Below are positions 46,331-55,218 of a stretch of DNA of 64,000 nt, one piece after another. Origin of the DNA: Nannocystis sp. (GTDB lineage Bacteria > Myxococcota_A > Polyangia > Nannocystales > Nannocystaceae); the NCBI RefSeq assembly GCF_016714285.1, contig NZ_JADJNN010000001.1, positions 248,001-312,000 of the forward strand, written 5' to 3'. The position numbers and the translations under genes are program-made. Each line of letters begins with the position of its first letter. Within the stretch, counting starts at the first letter, position 1. The notes beneath the pieces were generated by a model, which saw only the letters and a program-made list of their open reading frames with translations, was not told where the DNA came from and ran no database searches.

Positions 46331-47507
46331 GCTGCCGGAGCTCTCCGCTCTCCGGGCCCTGATCGCCGGCGACCCGCAGGGCCACGGAGACATGTCCTCG
46401 AGGACAGCTGTACCGGACGACGAACCGGACCTCGCGCTGATGGCCGCGGCCGTGCGCCTGGCCAGCGCCGCGACCGGCGCGACCTACCCGAACCCCTGCG
46501 TCGGCGCGCTGGTCGTGCAGGCCGGGCGCGTGGTCGGGGCGGGGCACAGCGCCGCCACCGGGGGCCCGCACGCCGAGGTGCACGCCCTCGCCGTGGCCGG
46601 TCCGGCGGCCCGCGGCGCGACCGTCTACATCACGCTCGAGCCCTGCTCGCACCACGGCCGCACACCGCCCTGCACCGACGCCCTGATCGCCGCGGGCGTC
46701 GCGGAGGTGGTCTTCGGCGTGCGCGACCCGGCCCGCCACGCGGCTGGCCGCGCCCGCGCCGTGCTCACGGCCGCCGGCATCCGCGTGCGCGAGGGCGTTG
46801 GCGAGGCCATGTGCGCCGGCCTGCACGAGCACTACCTGCACCACGAGCAGCAGCGCCGTCCCTTCGTCACGCTCAAGGCCGCGACCTCGCTCGACGGCCG
46901 CATCGCCGCCCGCGGCGGCGACAGCAAGTGGATCACGGGCGAGCCGGCGCGCCGCGTCGGTCACTGGTTGCGCGCCCGTCACCACGCGATCGCCGTCGGC
47001 GTCGACACGCTCCTGCGCGACGATCCTCGCCTCGACGTACGCCTGGTCCCGGGCGTCGACCCGTGGCCCGTGATCGTCGACAGCCAGCTGCGCAGCGCCC
47101 TCGCCGAGCCCCGCCCGCAGCGCCTGCGCGCCGGCGCGATCGTCCTCCACACCCCACATGCCCCCGAGGACAGGCGCCGCAGCCTCGGAGATGCCGGCCT
47201 GCAGCTGATCGAGGTGCCCGCCGACGAGCACGGCCGCGTCGCCATCGCGCCGGCCCTCGAGGCGCTCGGTCGCCTGGCGATCCGTTCGCTGCTCGTGGAG
47301 GGCGGCGGCCGCCTGATCGCCAGCTTCGTCGCCGCAGCCGCGTGGGACCGCTGGTACTGGTTCCAGGCCCCGTGTCTGCTCGGCGAGGGCACCCCGGTGC
47401 TCCCCGGACTGCACTGGCCGAGCGTCGCGCAGTCCCCGCGATTGCGCGTCGAACTGCGTGTCAGCGTCGGCCTCGACGATCTTCGCGTGCTGCGTCCCGC
47501 CCTGTGA
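46320..47507 (+). CDS. ribD: Bifunctional riboflavin deaminase/reductase
   Basis: RibD catalyses the second and third steps of riboflavin synthesis. The deaminase domain has HAEVHAL and PCSHHGRTPPC (zinc ligands). The reductase domain starts RPFVTLKAATSLDGRIA and has TLLRDDPRLDVRL and LVEGGGRLIASFV. About 40 residues precede the usual start of the deaminase domain; this extension contains a copy of the dispersed palindrome (46,393). A second related copy lies in the reductase domain at 47,157-47,173. ATG 46320 overlaps nrdR and follows GGGGAG. Downstream in-frame ATGs (46,392; 46,440) could remove the extension. Confidence 0.96.
   Translation: MPPELPELSALRALIAGDPQGHGDMSSRTAVPDDEPDLALMAAAVRLASAATGATYPNPCVGALVVQAGRVVGAGHSAATGGPHAEVHALAVAGPAARGATVYITLEPCSHHGRTPPCTDALIAAGVAEVVFGVRDPARHAAGRARAVLTAAGIRVREGVGEAMCAGLHEHYLHHEQQRRPFVTLKAATSLDGRIAARGGDSKWITGEPARRVGHWLRARHHAIAVGVDTLLRDDPRLDVRLVPGVDPWPVIVDSQLRSALAEPRPQRLRAGAIVLHTPHAPEDRRRSLGDAGLQLIEVPADEHGRVAIAPALEALGRLAIRSLLVEGGGRLIASFVAAAAWDRWYWFQAPCLLGEGTPVLPGLHWPSVAQSPRLRVELRVSVGLDDLRVLRPAL
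46393..46406. repeat. Dispersed palindrome, copy inside the ribD N-terminal extension
   Basis: TGTCC-TCGA-GGACA, preceded by GACA. It is within the poorly conserved first ~40 codons of ribD. A 17-base relative with two mismatches (CATGCCCCCGAGGACAG) is at 47,157-47,173 in the same gene. Confidence 0.55.
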
Positions 47508-47567
47508 GCTTGCCCCGCAGCGCCCACTCGTGCCGCCGCGCGCGGGTCTGTGCAATAACCCCCCGGC

Positions 47568-48253
47568 ATGTTCACCGGGCTCGTGAGGTCGGTCGGCCGC
47601 GTCGAGGCCGTGCACGCCAGCGCCGAGCAGCGAACCTTCGTCGTCGCCGCGACGCTCGACCCCGTCGAGCGCGCCCTCGGTGCCAGCGTCAGCGTCGCTG
47701 GTGTCTGCCTCACGGTCACCGCCGCGACCCCGCACAGCTTCACCGTCGAGGCCGCCTTCGAGACCCTCGCGCGCACCAGCCTCGGCGCGCTGCAGGTCGG
47801 CAGCCGCGTCAACCTCGAGCCCGCGCTGCGCATCGGCGACGCGCTCGGCGGCCATCTCGTCTCCGGCCACGTCGACGGCCTCGCGCGCCTGCGCAGCCGC
47901 AGCGCCCGCGGCGACGCTGTGCTGATGTGGTTCGACGTCCCGCGCGAACTGCTGCCCTTCCTCGCGGTCAAGGGCTCGGCCTGCGTCGACGGTGTCAGCC
48001 TCACGATCAACTCCGTCGACGCCAGCGGCTTCGCGGTCGGCCTCATCCCACACACCCTCGCGGTGACCACTCTCGGCGAGCGTGACATCGGCGACGCGCT
48101 CAACCTCGAGGTCGACCTGCTGGCCCGCTATGTCGCGCGCCTGCTCGAGTTCAAGGCTGCCATGGCGCCGGCGTCGATCTCCGCGGGCGTCACCCGCGAG
48201 ACGCTGGTCCAGGCCGGCTACCTCCCGGACGACCGGGCCGAAGGGACAGGACC

Positions 48254-48257
<4 letters not shown>
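47568..48257 (+). CDS. ribE: Riboflavin synthase alpha chain
   Basis: It dismutates two 6,7-dimethyl-8-ribityllumazine molecules into riboflavin. The protein has two homologous beta-barrel halves: MFTGLVRSVGRVEAV with VAGVCLTVTA and GHLVSGHVDG in the first, and SACVDGVSLTINS with LIPHTLAVTTLG in the second. The length of 229 is normal plus a short tail. The ATG at 47568 matches the invariant MFTG. No clear FMN riboswitch is seen in the 60-bp gap before it. Its stop overlaps the ribBA ATG. Confidence 0.97.
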
Positions 48258-49403
<1,146 letters not shown>

Positions 49404-49411
<8 letters not shown>

Positions 49412-50738
49412 GACGCCGTCCGTGGCTGTCCCTGGGGACAGGTCCGGACGCCGGCGCGTGCTGCTGATCGTCGCTGGAGGCATCGCCGCCTACAAGGCGC
49501 CCGAACTGGTGCGCGCCCTGATCGCGGCCGGCTGCGCGGTCCAGGTCGTGCTCACCCCGGCCGCCCGCGCCTTCGTCAGCGAGCTCTCGCTCGCCGTGGT
49601 CTCGACCCGCCCGGTGCGCAGCAGCCTGCTCGATCCAGCCGAGGAGGGCAGGGTGGGGCACATCGAGCTCGCCGACTGGCCCGACCTCGTGCTCGTTGCC
49701 CCCGGCACCGCGGACCTGCTCGCTCGCGCCGCGGCCGGCCTCGCCGACGACCTCGCGGCCACCGTGCTGCTGGCAACCCGTGCGCCGGTGATGTGGGCCC
49801 CGGCGATGAACACCAACATGTGGCAGCACCCGGCGACGCAGCACAACCTCGCCACCCTGCGCGCGCGCGGGGCTGATTTCGTCGGGCCCGACCGCGGCTC
49901 CCTGGCCTGCGGCTGGATCGGCGAGGGCCGCATGATCGACCCGGCCCAGCTCGTCGCCGCGGCGCTCGAGCGGCTCGACCACCTGGCCCAAGAGACAGCT
50001 TCTGCGGGCGCCTGGTCCGGACGCCGTGTGGTCGTCTCCGCGGGCCCGACCCGTACGTACATCGATCAAGTGCGCTTCATCGCCAACGCCTCGACCGGCG
50101 CGATGGGCTTCGCCCTCGCCGGCGCCGCACGGGCCCTCGGCGCCGACGTCACGCTGGTTGCGGGGCCGGTCGAGCTCGCCACCCCGCCGGGCGTGCGCCG
50201 CGTCGACGTGGAGACCGCGGCGCAGATGCACGCGGCGATCGAGGCCGCGATCGTCGAGGGCCCCACCGACCTCGTGGCGATGGTCGCCGCCGTCTCCGAT
50301 CTCGACGTCGACCCTGTCCCTGACAAGCTCGAGAAGGCCGCGCTGCTGCCCGCGCTCGCCGGGCTGCGCTGGCGCGTCGGCGTCGACATCCTCGCCGCCC
50401 TCACCGCCCGTCACACCGCCGCCGACCGACCCCGCTTCCTCGGCTTCGCCGCCCAGACCGTCGCGGACGGCCTCGACGCCCAGACCGTCGAGGCCGAGCT
50501 GCTCCGCCTCGCGCGGCTCAAGCTGATCGCCAAGCGGGTCGACGCGCTGTTCGTCAACCGGGTCGGCGTACCCGGCCTCGGCTTCGCCAGCCCGACCAAC
50601 GCTGGCTACCTGCTCACGCGTGACCCGAGCGGTGCGATCGCCGTGGACCCCTCCGGACCGCCAGTGGCCAAGGACCGCCTCGCCGGCTGGCTCCTCGCGC
50701 GACTGAGCGCCGCGCTGTGGCCCGGAGCTTCCGCGTGA
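49404..50738 (+). CDS. coaBC: Bifunctional phosphopantothenoylcysteine decarboxylase / phosphopantothenate-cysteine ligase
   Basis: CoaBC carries out two steps of CoA synthesis. CoaC half: VLLIVAGGIAAYKAPELVRAL, APAMNTNMW (PxMNxxMW) and LACGWIGEGRM (catalytic Cys). CoaB half: VVVSAGPTRTYIDQVRFIANAS and VAMVAAVSDLDV...DKLEK. The usual SSGKMG loop reads STGAMG, losing the Lys. The GTG start at 49404 is chosen because GAGGAGG lies eight bases upstream and it overlaps the ribBA stop. The first ~15 residues are variable and contain a perfect dispersed palindrome. The product supplies the phosphopantetheine precursor used on AcpP in this same block. Confidence 0.95.
49426..49441. repeat. Dispersed palindrome, copy inside the coaBC N-terminus
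   Basis: CTGTCC-CTGG-GGACAG is a perfect 6-bp inverted repeat with a 4-base centre. It encodes residues about 8-13 (AVPGD), ahead of the conserved CoaC start. Confidence 0.55.
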
Positions 50739-51742
50739 GCCGCGACGAGGCCCGCGTCCTGGCGCGGCAGTTCGCTACCTACCTCCGGCACCTCCGCGAC
50801 TTCCACGGTGGGGCCTACGTCGGCGCTGCGCCGCTGCCGACCCGCGCACGTCACCCCGCGACGCCCGATGCGACCTGGCCTTTGGGACAGGCACCGGGGG
50901 CTCCAGACGTTGCGCCGGGGGAGCCGAGATCTGCCCGACCAAATCTCGGATCGACGGGGGCTCGATCGACCACACCTCGAGACACGATGCCTGTGCGCGA
51001 AGCTGCGCCGGTCGTGCGGTCGGCCGAGCCAGTGCGCTTGCCGCAGGCAGCGGCCGACGCGGTGCCGGCGATGGCCGAGACAGCGGTTCGCAACTCGGCC
51101 AGCCAGTGGAGCGCAGCGGAGAAGCTCGACTACCTGCGCCGCAAGAACATCGGCAACTGCCAGCGCTGCAAGCTGTCGACGACCCGCAAACAGATCGTGT
51201 TCGGCGTCGGTGACCCGGAGGCCGATCTCATGTTCATCGGCGAGGCTCCCGGTTTTGACGAGGACCGCCAAGGCGAGCCCTTCGTCGGCGCAGCCGGCCG
51301 CCGACTCACGCAGTGGCTTGGCCGCCTCGGCCTGCGCCGCGACCAAGTCTACATCGCCAACGTGCTCAAGTGTCGGCCGCCCGGCAACCGCGATCCGGAG
51401 GCTGACGAGGTGGAACGCTGCTCACCATTCCTACGGGCCCAGATCCGTGCGATCGCGCCGAAGGTGATCGTGTGTCTCGGTCGTTATGCCGGCATTTTGT
51501 TGCTCGGCAGGCCTACCGACACCACGCTGCGGGAAATGCGAAGCCGCAGTTGGCGCTACGTCGATCCCTCGGGCGCCCACGAGGCCTCGCTGCACGTCAC
51601 CTACCACCCGTCCTATGTCCTCCGACGCGAGCAAGAGCTGGCGCCGGGTCAACGAAACCCCGCCGACGACACGGTGATGTCCGATCTGCAACAAGCGCTG
51701 AGCAAGATCCGTGTCGGTGCTGCAGCTCCGCAAAACAGTTGA
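50735..51742 (+). CDS. Family-4 (Fe-S) uracil-DNA glycosylase
   Basis: This enzyme removes uracil from DNA. The catalytic domain begins near residue 130: NCQRCKLSTTRKQIVFGVG, motif A GEAPGFDEDRQGEPFVGAAG, ANVLKCRPPGNRDPEADEVERC, and motif B HVTYHPSYVLR. Four Cys (CQRC, LKC, ERC) are placed to bind the [4Fe-4S] cluster of UDGa. The N-terminal ~120 residues are a helix (ARVLARQFATYLRHLRDFHGG) and a disordered Pro/Ala/Arg linker, absent from minimal members. GTG 50735 overlaps the coaBC stop; an upstream in-frame GTG at 50717 is possible. It is the last gene of the long plus-strand block. Confidence 0.93.
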   Translation: MSRDEARVLARQFATYLRHLRDFHGGAYVGAAPLPTRARHPATPDATWPLGQAPGAPDVAPGEPRSARPNLGSTGARSTTPRDTMPVREAAPVVRSAEPVRLPQAAADAVPAMAETAVRNSASQWSAAEKLDYLRRKNIGNCQRCKLSTTRKQIVFGVGDPEADLMFIGEAPGFDEDRQGEPFVGAAGRRLTQWLGRLGLRRDQVYIANVLKCRPPGNRDPEADEVERCSPFLRAQIRAIAPKVIVCLGRYAGILLLGRPTDTTLREMRSRSWRYVDPSGAHEASLHVTYHPSYVLRREQELAPGQRNPADDTVMSDLQQALSKIRVGAAAPQNS

Positions 51743-51767
51743 CGCTGCGACGACGCTTTTCTAAAGT
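51739..51767 (+). promoter_or_regulatory. Strong sigma70-type promoter of the HU-like gene
   Basis: TTGACG (51739-51744), a 17-bp spacer and TAAAGT (51762-51767) lie 29 bp before the ATG at 51796. The -35 overlaps the stop codon of the uracil-DNA glycosylase gene. Confidence 0.6.
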
Positions 51768-51795
51768 CCTGGGTCCGCGCTGGCGGTGCTGACCG

Positions 51796-52431
51796 ATGAC
51801 CAAGGCTGAACTCATCGAGAAGATTGCACGCTCACGCGAGCTCCCGCCGGATGTCACCAAGAAGTGCATTGGCCAGATCCTCGACCTCGCCTTCGAGGAA
51901 CTCGGGGCCTACTTCGTGCGGGCGCGAGTCACACGCACGCAGTGCCCGCGCTTCACCTTCCCGGCGTTCGGCACCTTCACCAAGAAGAAGCGCAGCGCTC
52001 GCAAGGGCATCAACCCCCGTACGCTCGAGCCGATGACGATCGACGCCGCCTTCACGATCGATTTTCGTCCCGGCACCGAGCTCCGTCAGCACCTGAACCT
52101 CCGCGCTGCGCCGATGAGCGCGGGCAAGGGTAAGCGTGGCACCGCGAGCTCCGTTGGCGTCGATGCGAACAACGACAGTGAGCGCCTCACACTGCTGCCG
52201 GGGTCGCCGGAGCTCAACAGCAGCGACGACGATGACGATGACGCAGTGCCGATCGAGCGCCGCCGCTTCACGCACCGCGACGATCTGCTCGACGATGACG
52301 ATGACGAGCTCGGTGATGATCCGATGGATGGCAGTGGCGAGCCTGCCGATGGGGTCAAGTATGATCTAGCGCCCGCGCCGATGCAGCGAGCTCGGGTTCG
52401 CGGCGCCAGCTCGACGCGTACCGGCTCGTGA
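51796..52431 (+). CDS. HU/IHF-family DNA-binding protein with acidic C-terminal tail
   Basis: Residues 1-102 are an HU/IHF fold: MTKAELIEKIARSRELPPDV, then FPAFGTFTKKKRSARKGINP (the HU signature FGxF with basic arm) and FRPGTELRQHL. The second half (about residues 105-211) is unlike HU: a basic KGKRG patch followed by two Asp runs (SSDDDDDDAVP and LLDDDDDELGDD) and an Arg-rich end. The tail would be intrinsically disordered and could compete with DNA or bind basic partners. HU is normally about 90-100 residues. The gene has its own strong promoter and a following hairpin. Confidence 0.9.
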   Translation: MTKAELIEKIARSRELPPDVTKKCIGQILDLAFEELGAYFVRARVTRTQCPRFTFPAFGTFTKKKRSARKGINPRTLEPMTIDAAFTIDFRPGTELRQHLNLRAAPMSAGKGKRGTASSVGVDANNDSERLTLLPGSPELNSSDDDDDDAVPIERRRFTHRDDLLDDDDDELGDDPMDGSGEPADGVKYDLAPAPMQRARVRGASSTRTGS

Positions 52432-52481
52432 CCCTGGCGTGTAGCTGATTGACGATCAAACGCGACCTCGCCACAAGCAAC

Positions 52482-52512
52482 TCGACCCGGGCCGGATACC
52501 GGCTCGGGTCGA
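52482..52512. terminator. Hairpin between convergent HU-like and lipoprotein genes
   Basis: A 14-bp stem with one mismatch (TCGACCCGGGCCGG against CCGGCTCGGGTCGA, loop ATA), followed on the plus strand by TGTTCTTC. It lies 50 bp after the HU-like stop and 27 bp after the minus-strand stop, so it is probably a bidirectional terminator. Confidence 0.65.
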
Positions 52513-52539
52513 TGTTCTTCGGCGCCGATGCGCCCACGC

Positions 52540-53016
52540 TCACTTCGCCGGCGCGAGCTTGTTGACCGGCGCTGCGGGCTTGGCCGGGGCAGGCTTGAGG
52601 CCCTTGGGGTTTTCGGCCTGCGGGCTGGAGGCGACCCCGATTGTGCCACTCGGAGTCGGCTCCGGCTTGCTCGGCTTCGAGGTCAGGGTGCTGTTGGTGA
52701 CGCCGATCGATGCGGTGGCCGGCTCGTCGGTACGACCAACACGTGTCGGCTCCTTGTCAGCGGCGGGCGGCGTCTCCGGAGCGGGCTTCGGCTCGACGGC
52801 GGGCTGCGGCGTCGGAGTGTGGGCGGCCGGCTTGCCGCTGTCTGCGACGTGATGGGCCGGCTTGCCTTGCGAGTGATGGGCCGGCTTGCCCGCGCCATTG
52901 GGGTTGGCCGTGCTCCCGTTTCCGGAGCCCCACGATCGGGAGGAGGAGAAGGAGCAGGCCGTCAGGCCCATCCGACCCACGGCGGCAACAAGCAGAGCCG
53001 AGCGAACGTTGCGCAT
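52540..53016 (-). CDS. Lipoprotein with Pro/Ala/Lys-rich disordered body
   Basis: This is a 158-residue product with signal MRNVRSALLVAAVGRMGLTAC (lipobox GLTAC). The mature chain is low-complexity throughout: Ser/Gly/Asn near the start, a triplicated GKPAHH-type motif (about residues 43-65), then Pro/Lys/Ala/Glu-rich sequence to the end. There is no globular domain. It is probably an envelope tether or spacer. The promoter is likely within the 313-bp upstream gap. Confidence 0.8.
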   Translation of the reverse strand: MRNVRSALLVAAVGRMGLTACSFSSSRSWGSGNGSTANPNGAGKPAHHSQGKPAHHVADSGKPAAHTPTPQPAVEPKPAPETPPAADKEPTRVGRTDEPATASIGVTNSTLTSKPSKPEPTPSGTIGVASSPQAENPKGLKPAPAKPAAPVNKLAPAK

Positions 53017-53329
53017 AAAACCTCGGGGGCCAAAGACGGGTGACCCGAACCCCTATTAACGCTAAAGGTGGGTGCAGGTGTCAAATTGCACCGGCCGAGC
53101 CCGCGCCCGATTCTTACGAGATCGCCCGCAGATCGGGCTGATTACGCCCTGTAGGCCAGTTTGCCTGCGGGCCGGCCCCCGGGCCCGGGCCCGCCTGGGT
53201 ACCGCGAAATGGGCCCTCCGGGCCGCTCCTGCAGGAAAATTGCGGCTCCGTCTGGACAAACCCACCGGACCTCGCGCTAGCGTGTTCCCAGCGTAGGGGC
53301 GTCGTAGGGCGCCGGGAGGGTGGGGAGCA

Positions 53330-53915
53330 GTGACGACACGCATCAAACCTGATGAGCAGCGCAAGCAGCAGATCCGTGCTGCCGCGACGCGGTGCTTCGT
53401 TCGCCGTGGTTTCGCGGCGACACGTCTCCTGGACATCGCCCGCGAGGCGGGCCTCAGCAAGGGAGGGGTGTACTTCCACTATCGGGCCAAAGAGGCGCTG
53501 TTCCACGACATCCTGGAGGCCCAGTTCGCGGCGCTTCAGGATCGTTGGGACGCCGCGCAGGACACCGACCAGCCGGCCGATAGGGCGCTGCGCACCCTGG
53601 TGCTGACCCACGTGCAGACGCTCGAGCAGAGCCCCGATGAGGCCCGCTTCTGCAACCTGATGATAGCGATGGCCAGCCAAAATCCCGAGTTTCGCGAGAA
53701 GTTCCGAACACTCGCTCACGATGATGCGGACCCGCTACGTCGACCTCGTGTTGCGCGGCGGCTTCGCAGGTGACCCGGTGGTCCTCGCCCGGGCGATCAT
53801 CGCGTTGATCTACGGCATCGCTGCTCAGAGCGCAGCCGACGGACAGGCGAGTCTGCCACTCACCGCGGAACAAGTGGCCGACCTGGCGATCCGTCTCGCA
53901 GGCGCACCAGCGTGA
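53330..53915 (+). CDS. TetR-family transcriptional regulator with an apparent frameshift
   Basis: The N-terminal HTH is clear: KQQIRAAATRCFVRRGFAATRLLDIAREAGLSKGGVYFHYRAKEALF. The ligand domain continues to ...NPEFREKFRTLAH in frame one. Near 53,715-53,725 the frame changes: frame one reads DDADPLRRPRVARRLRR-stop at 53,773, while another frame continues a normal TetR C-terminus (MMRTRYVDLVLRGGFAGD...AEQVADLAIRLAGAPA) to 53,915. The total is 3n+1 bases, so one extra base explains it. The GTG start is preceded by GGAGGG. The 313-bp region before it (53,017-53,329) holds no gene; it contains a GC-rich inverted stretch near 53,172-53,210 that could include an operator. The target is unknown. Confidence 0.8.
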
Positions 53916-53918
53916 GGC

Positions 53919-55136
53919 TCACTCGTCGTCGTCGACAGGGGCGACGCCGCGGAAGCGCATGCCGACCAGGCCGAGCCAGCCCTCGTCGGGGCCCGGCGGA
54001 CGTGCCGTGAGGTACTCGACCAACTCGGCGCGGTAGCCGACGGGCAGCAGGCGGGCGAGCGTCGAGAGGGCCGCCGCGCCGCTCGGGTGGCCGAGCTGAT
54101 CGTCGTTCTCCAGGCAGCGAGCGGCGAGCTGCTCGGGTCGCCCGGCGCACAGCGAGTCGAGGCACCCGAGGTCGCGCTCGGCCAGCGCACGCACGCCTTC
54201 AGGCGCGAGCGCGGGGCGTCCGAAGGCGGGGCCGGCGTGGCTCAACTCGGCCGAGATCCACCACAACACGCGCCTGCCCTCGAGGACATGTTCCATTGTC
54301 GCGAGGAAGGCGTCGGTGGCCGTCTCCTCCTCACCAGTGCCAAGCGCGGCCTGGCCGCACAGCACCGGCAGCACTGGCGGGCACGCGTCGCCATAGACAT
54401 GACGCAACAGGAGCGCGGCGAGCTCGAGGCTGGTCGACTCACGGTGCCGCAGCTCCTCGCGGCGGATCCACGGCAGCCTCCGATCGAGCGCATCGACCAC
54501 CGCACGTGCGTTCGCTACTTGGCCGAGCGGGGTGTCGTACGCCTTGTCCGTGATGGCGAAGGGCAAGCGACCTGGATGGTGATCGGTGCCGAGCAGCACC
54601 ACCAGGTCGAGCGCATCGGCGGGGGGCAGCCCCTGCAGCGTAGTGTTCACCAGCGCGGCGACCCGGCCCTCGATCGGCTGGTAGGGCAGCAGTACACCGA
54701 TGACCTCGCTGCCGGGTTGGAGGCGAGCCGCAGGGTCGGGTAGGGCGTCGCGCAGCGCGGCGCGTAGGGCCGTCGGATCGGCCGGGTAGAGCAGGCCGGC
54801 GAAGCGCGGAGCCCGGACTGCGCTGGCCATGAACTCGCGACGCGTGGCCTCCCACATGCCGCGGAAGCGGTCGTCGTCGAGGAAGCCAGCGTCGCCGAGC
54901 TCGGTGAGCAGACCCAGGACATCCTCGAGGCTGAGATCCATACGCCCGCGCAGGAGCAGTGATTGCCGCAGCTGTGCGGGTGTGCGCTGACCGTCGAGCA
55001 TGTCGAGCACCTGCGTGGCCTCCTGCGCGAAGGCGGCAGGCTCGCTGATCCCAAGCGGGTCGCGGAGCACGACCAGGACTTCGTCACCGCGGCGCAGCAC
55101 TGTGCGGTCGAGCTTGCGGAGCTTGGGCCGTTCCAT
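53919..55136 (-). CDS. Memo-family (AmmeMemoRadiSam protein B) protein with N-terminal PqqD-like domain
   Basis: Residues about 105-395 follow the Memo fold: RAPRFAGLLYPADP, LLGTDHHPGRLPFAITDKAYDTPLGQV, HRESTSLELAALLLRHV and WWISAELSHAGPAFG. Expected metal/active-site His positions are altered. The first (PHAGY in Memo) reads PYQPI and the second (EHS) reads RESTS, so only the NHH-like TDHH and the SHAG His remain. The N-terminal ~100 residues (TVLRRGDEVLVVLRDPLG...QVLDMLDGQRTPAQL) resemble a PqqD/winged-helix domain. AMMECR1 and the radical-SAM partner are not adjacent. It is likely the third gene of a minus-strand operon, convergent with tetR by 3 bp. Confidence 0.8.
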   Translation of the reverse strand: MERPKLRKLDRTVLRRGDEVLVVLRDPLGISEPAAFAQEATQVLDMLDGQRTPAQLRQSLLLRGRMDLSLEDVLGLLTELGDAGFLDDDRFRGMWEATRREFMASAVRAPRFAGLLYPADPTALRAALRDALPDPAARLQPGSEVIGVLLPYQPIEGRVAALVNTTLQGLPPADALDLVVLLGTDHHPGRLPFAITDKAYDTPLGQVANARAVVDALDRRLPWIRREELRHRESTSLELAALLLRHVYGDACPPVLPVLCGQAALGTGEEETATDAFLATMEHVLEGRRVLWWISAELSHAGPAFGRPALAPEGVRALAERDLGCLDSLCAGRPEQLAARCLENDDQLGHPSGAAALSTLARLLPVGYRAELVEYLTARPPGPDEGWLGLVGMRFRGVAPVDDDE

Positions 55137-55185
55137 GGGCGGGGCAGGAGGCTACGGCGCTTCGCGGCGACCGGCAATGCCCCGT

Positions 55186-55209
55186 CCCTGGGCCATCTGT
55201 GGCCCAGGG
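55186..55209. promoter_or_regulatory. Perfect 10-bp hairpin between the HEAT and Memo genes
   Basis: CCCTGGGCCA (55186-55195) and TGGCCCAGGG (55200-55209) enclose TCTG, in the 82-bp gap downstream of the HEAT-repeat gene. There is no T-run on either strand. It may be a processing or attenuation element, or a Rho-assisted pause. Confidence 0.5.
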
Positions 55210-55218
55210 GGGCCTCTC

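Noticed and set aside
47508..47567. FMN riboswitch before ribE
   Set aside because: The gap is only 60 bp and shows none of the conserved RFN-element helices; ribE is inside a long operon.
54283..54296. Further copy of the ACATGTCCTCGAGG motif on the minus strand
   Set aside because: It encodes ordinary codons (His-Val-Leu-Glu) in a conserved-length part of the Memo protein and lacks the second arm of the palindrome, so chance is likely.
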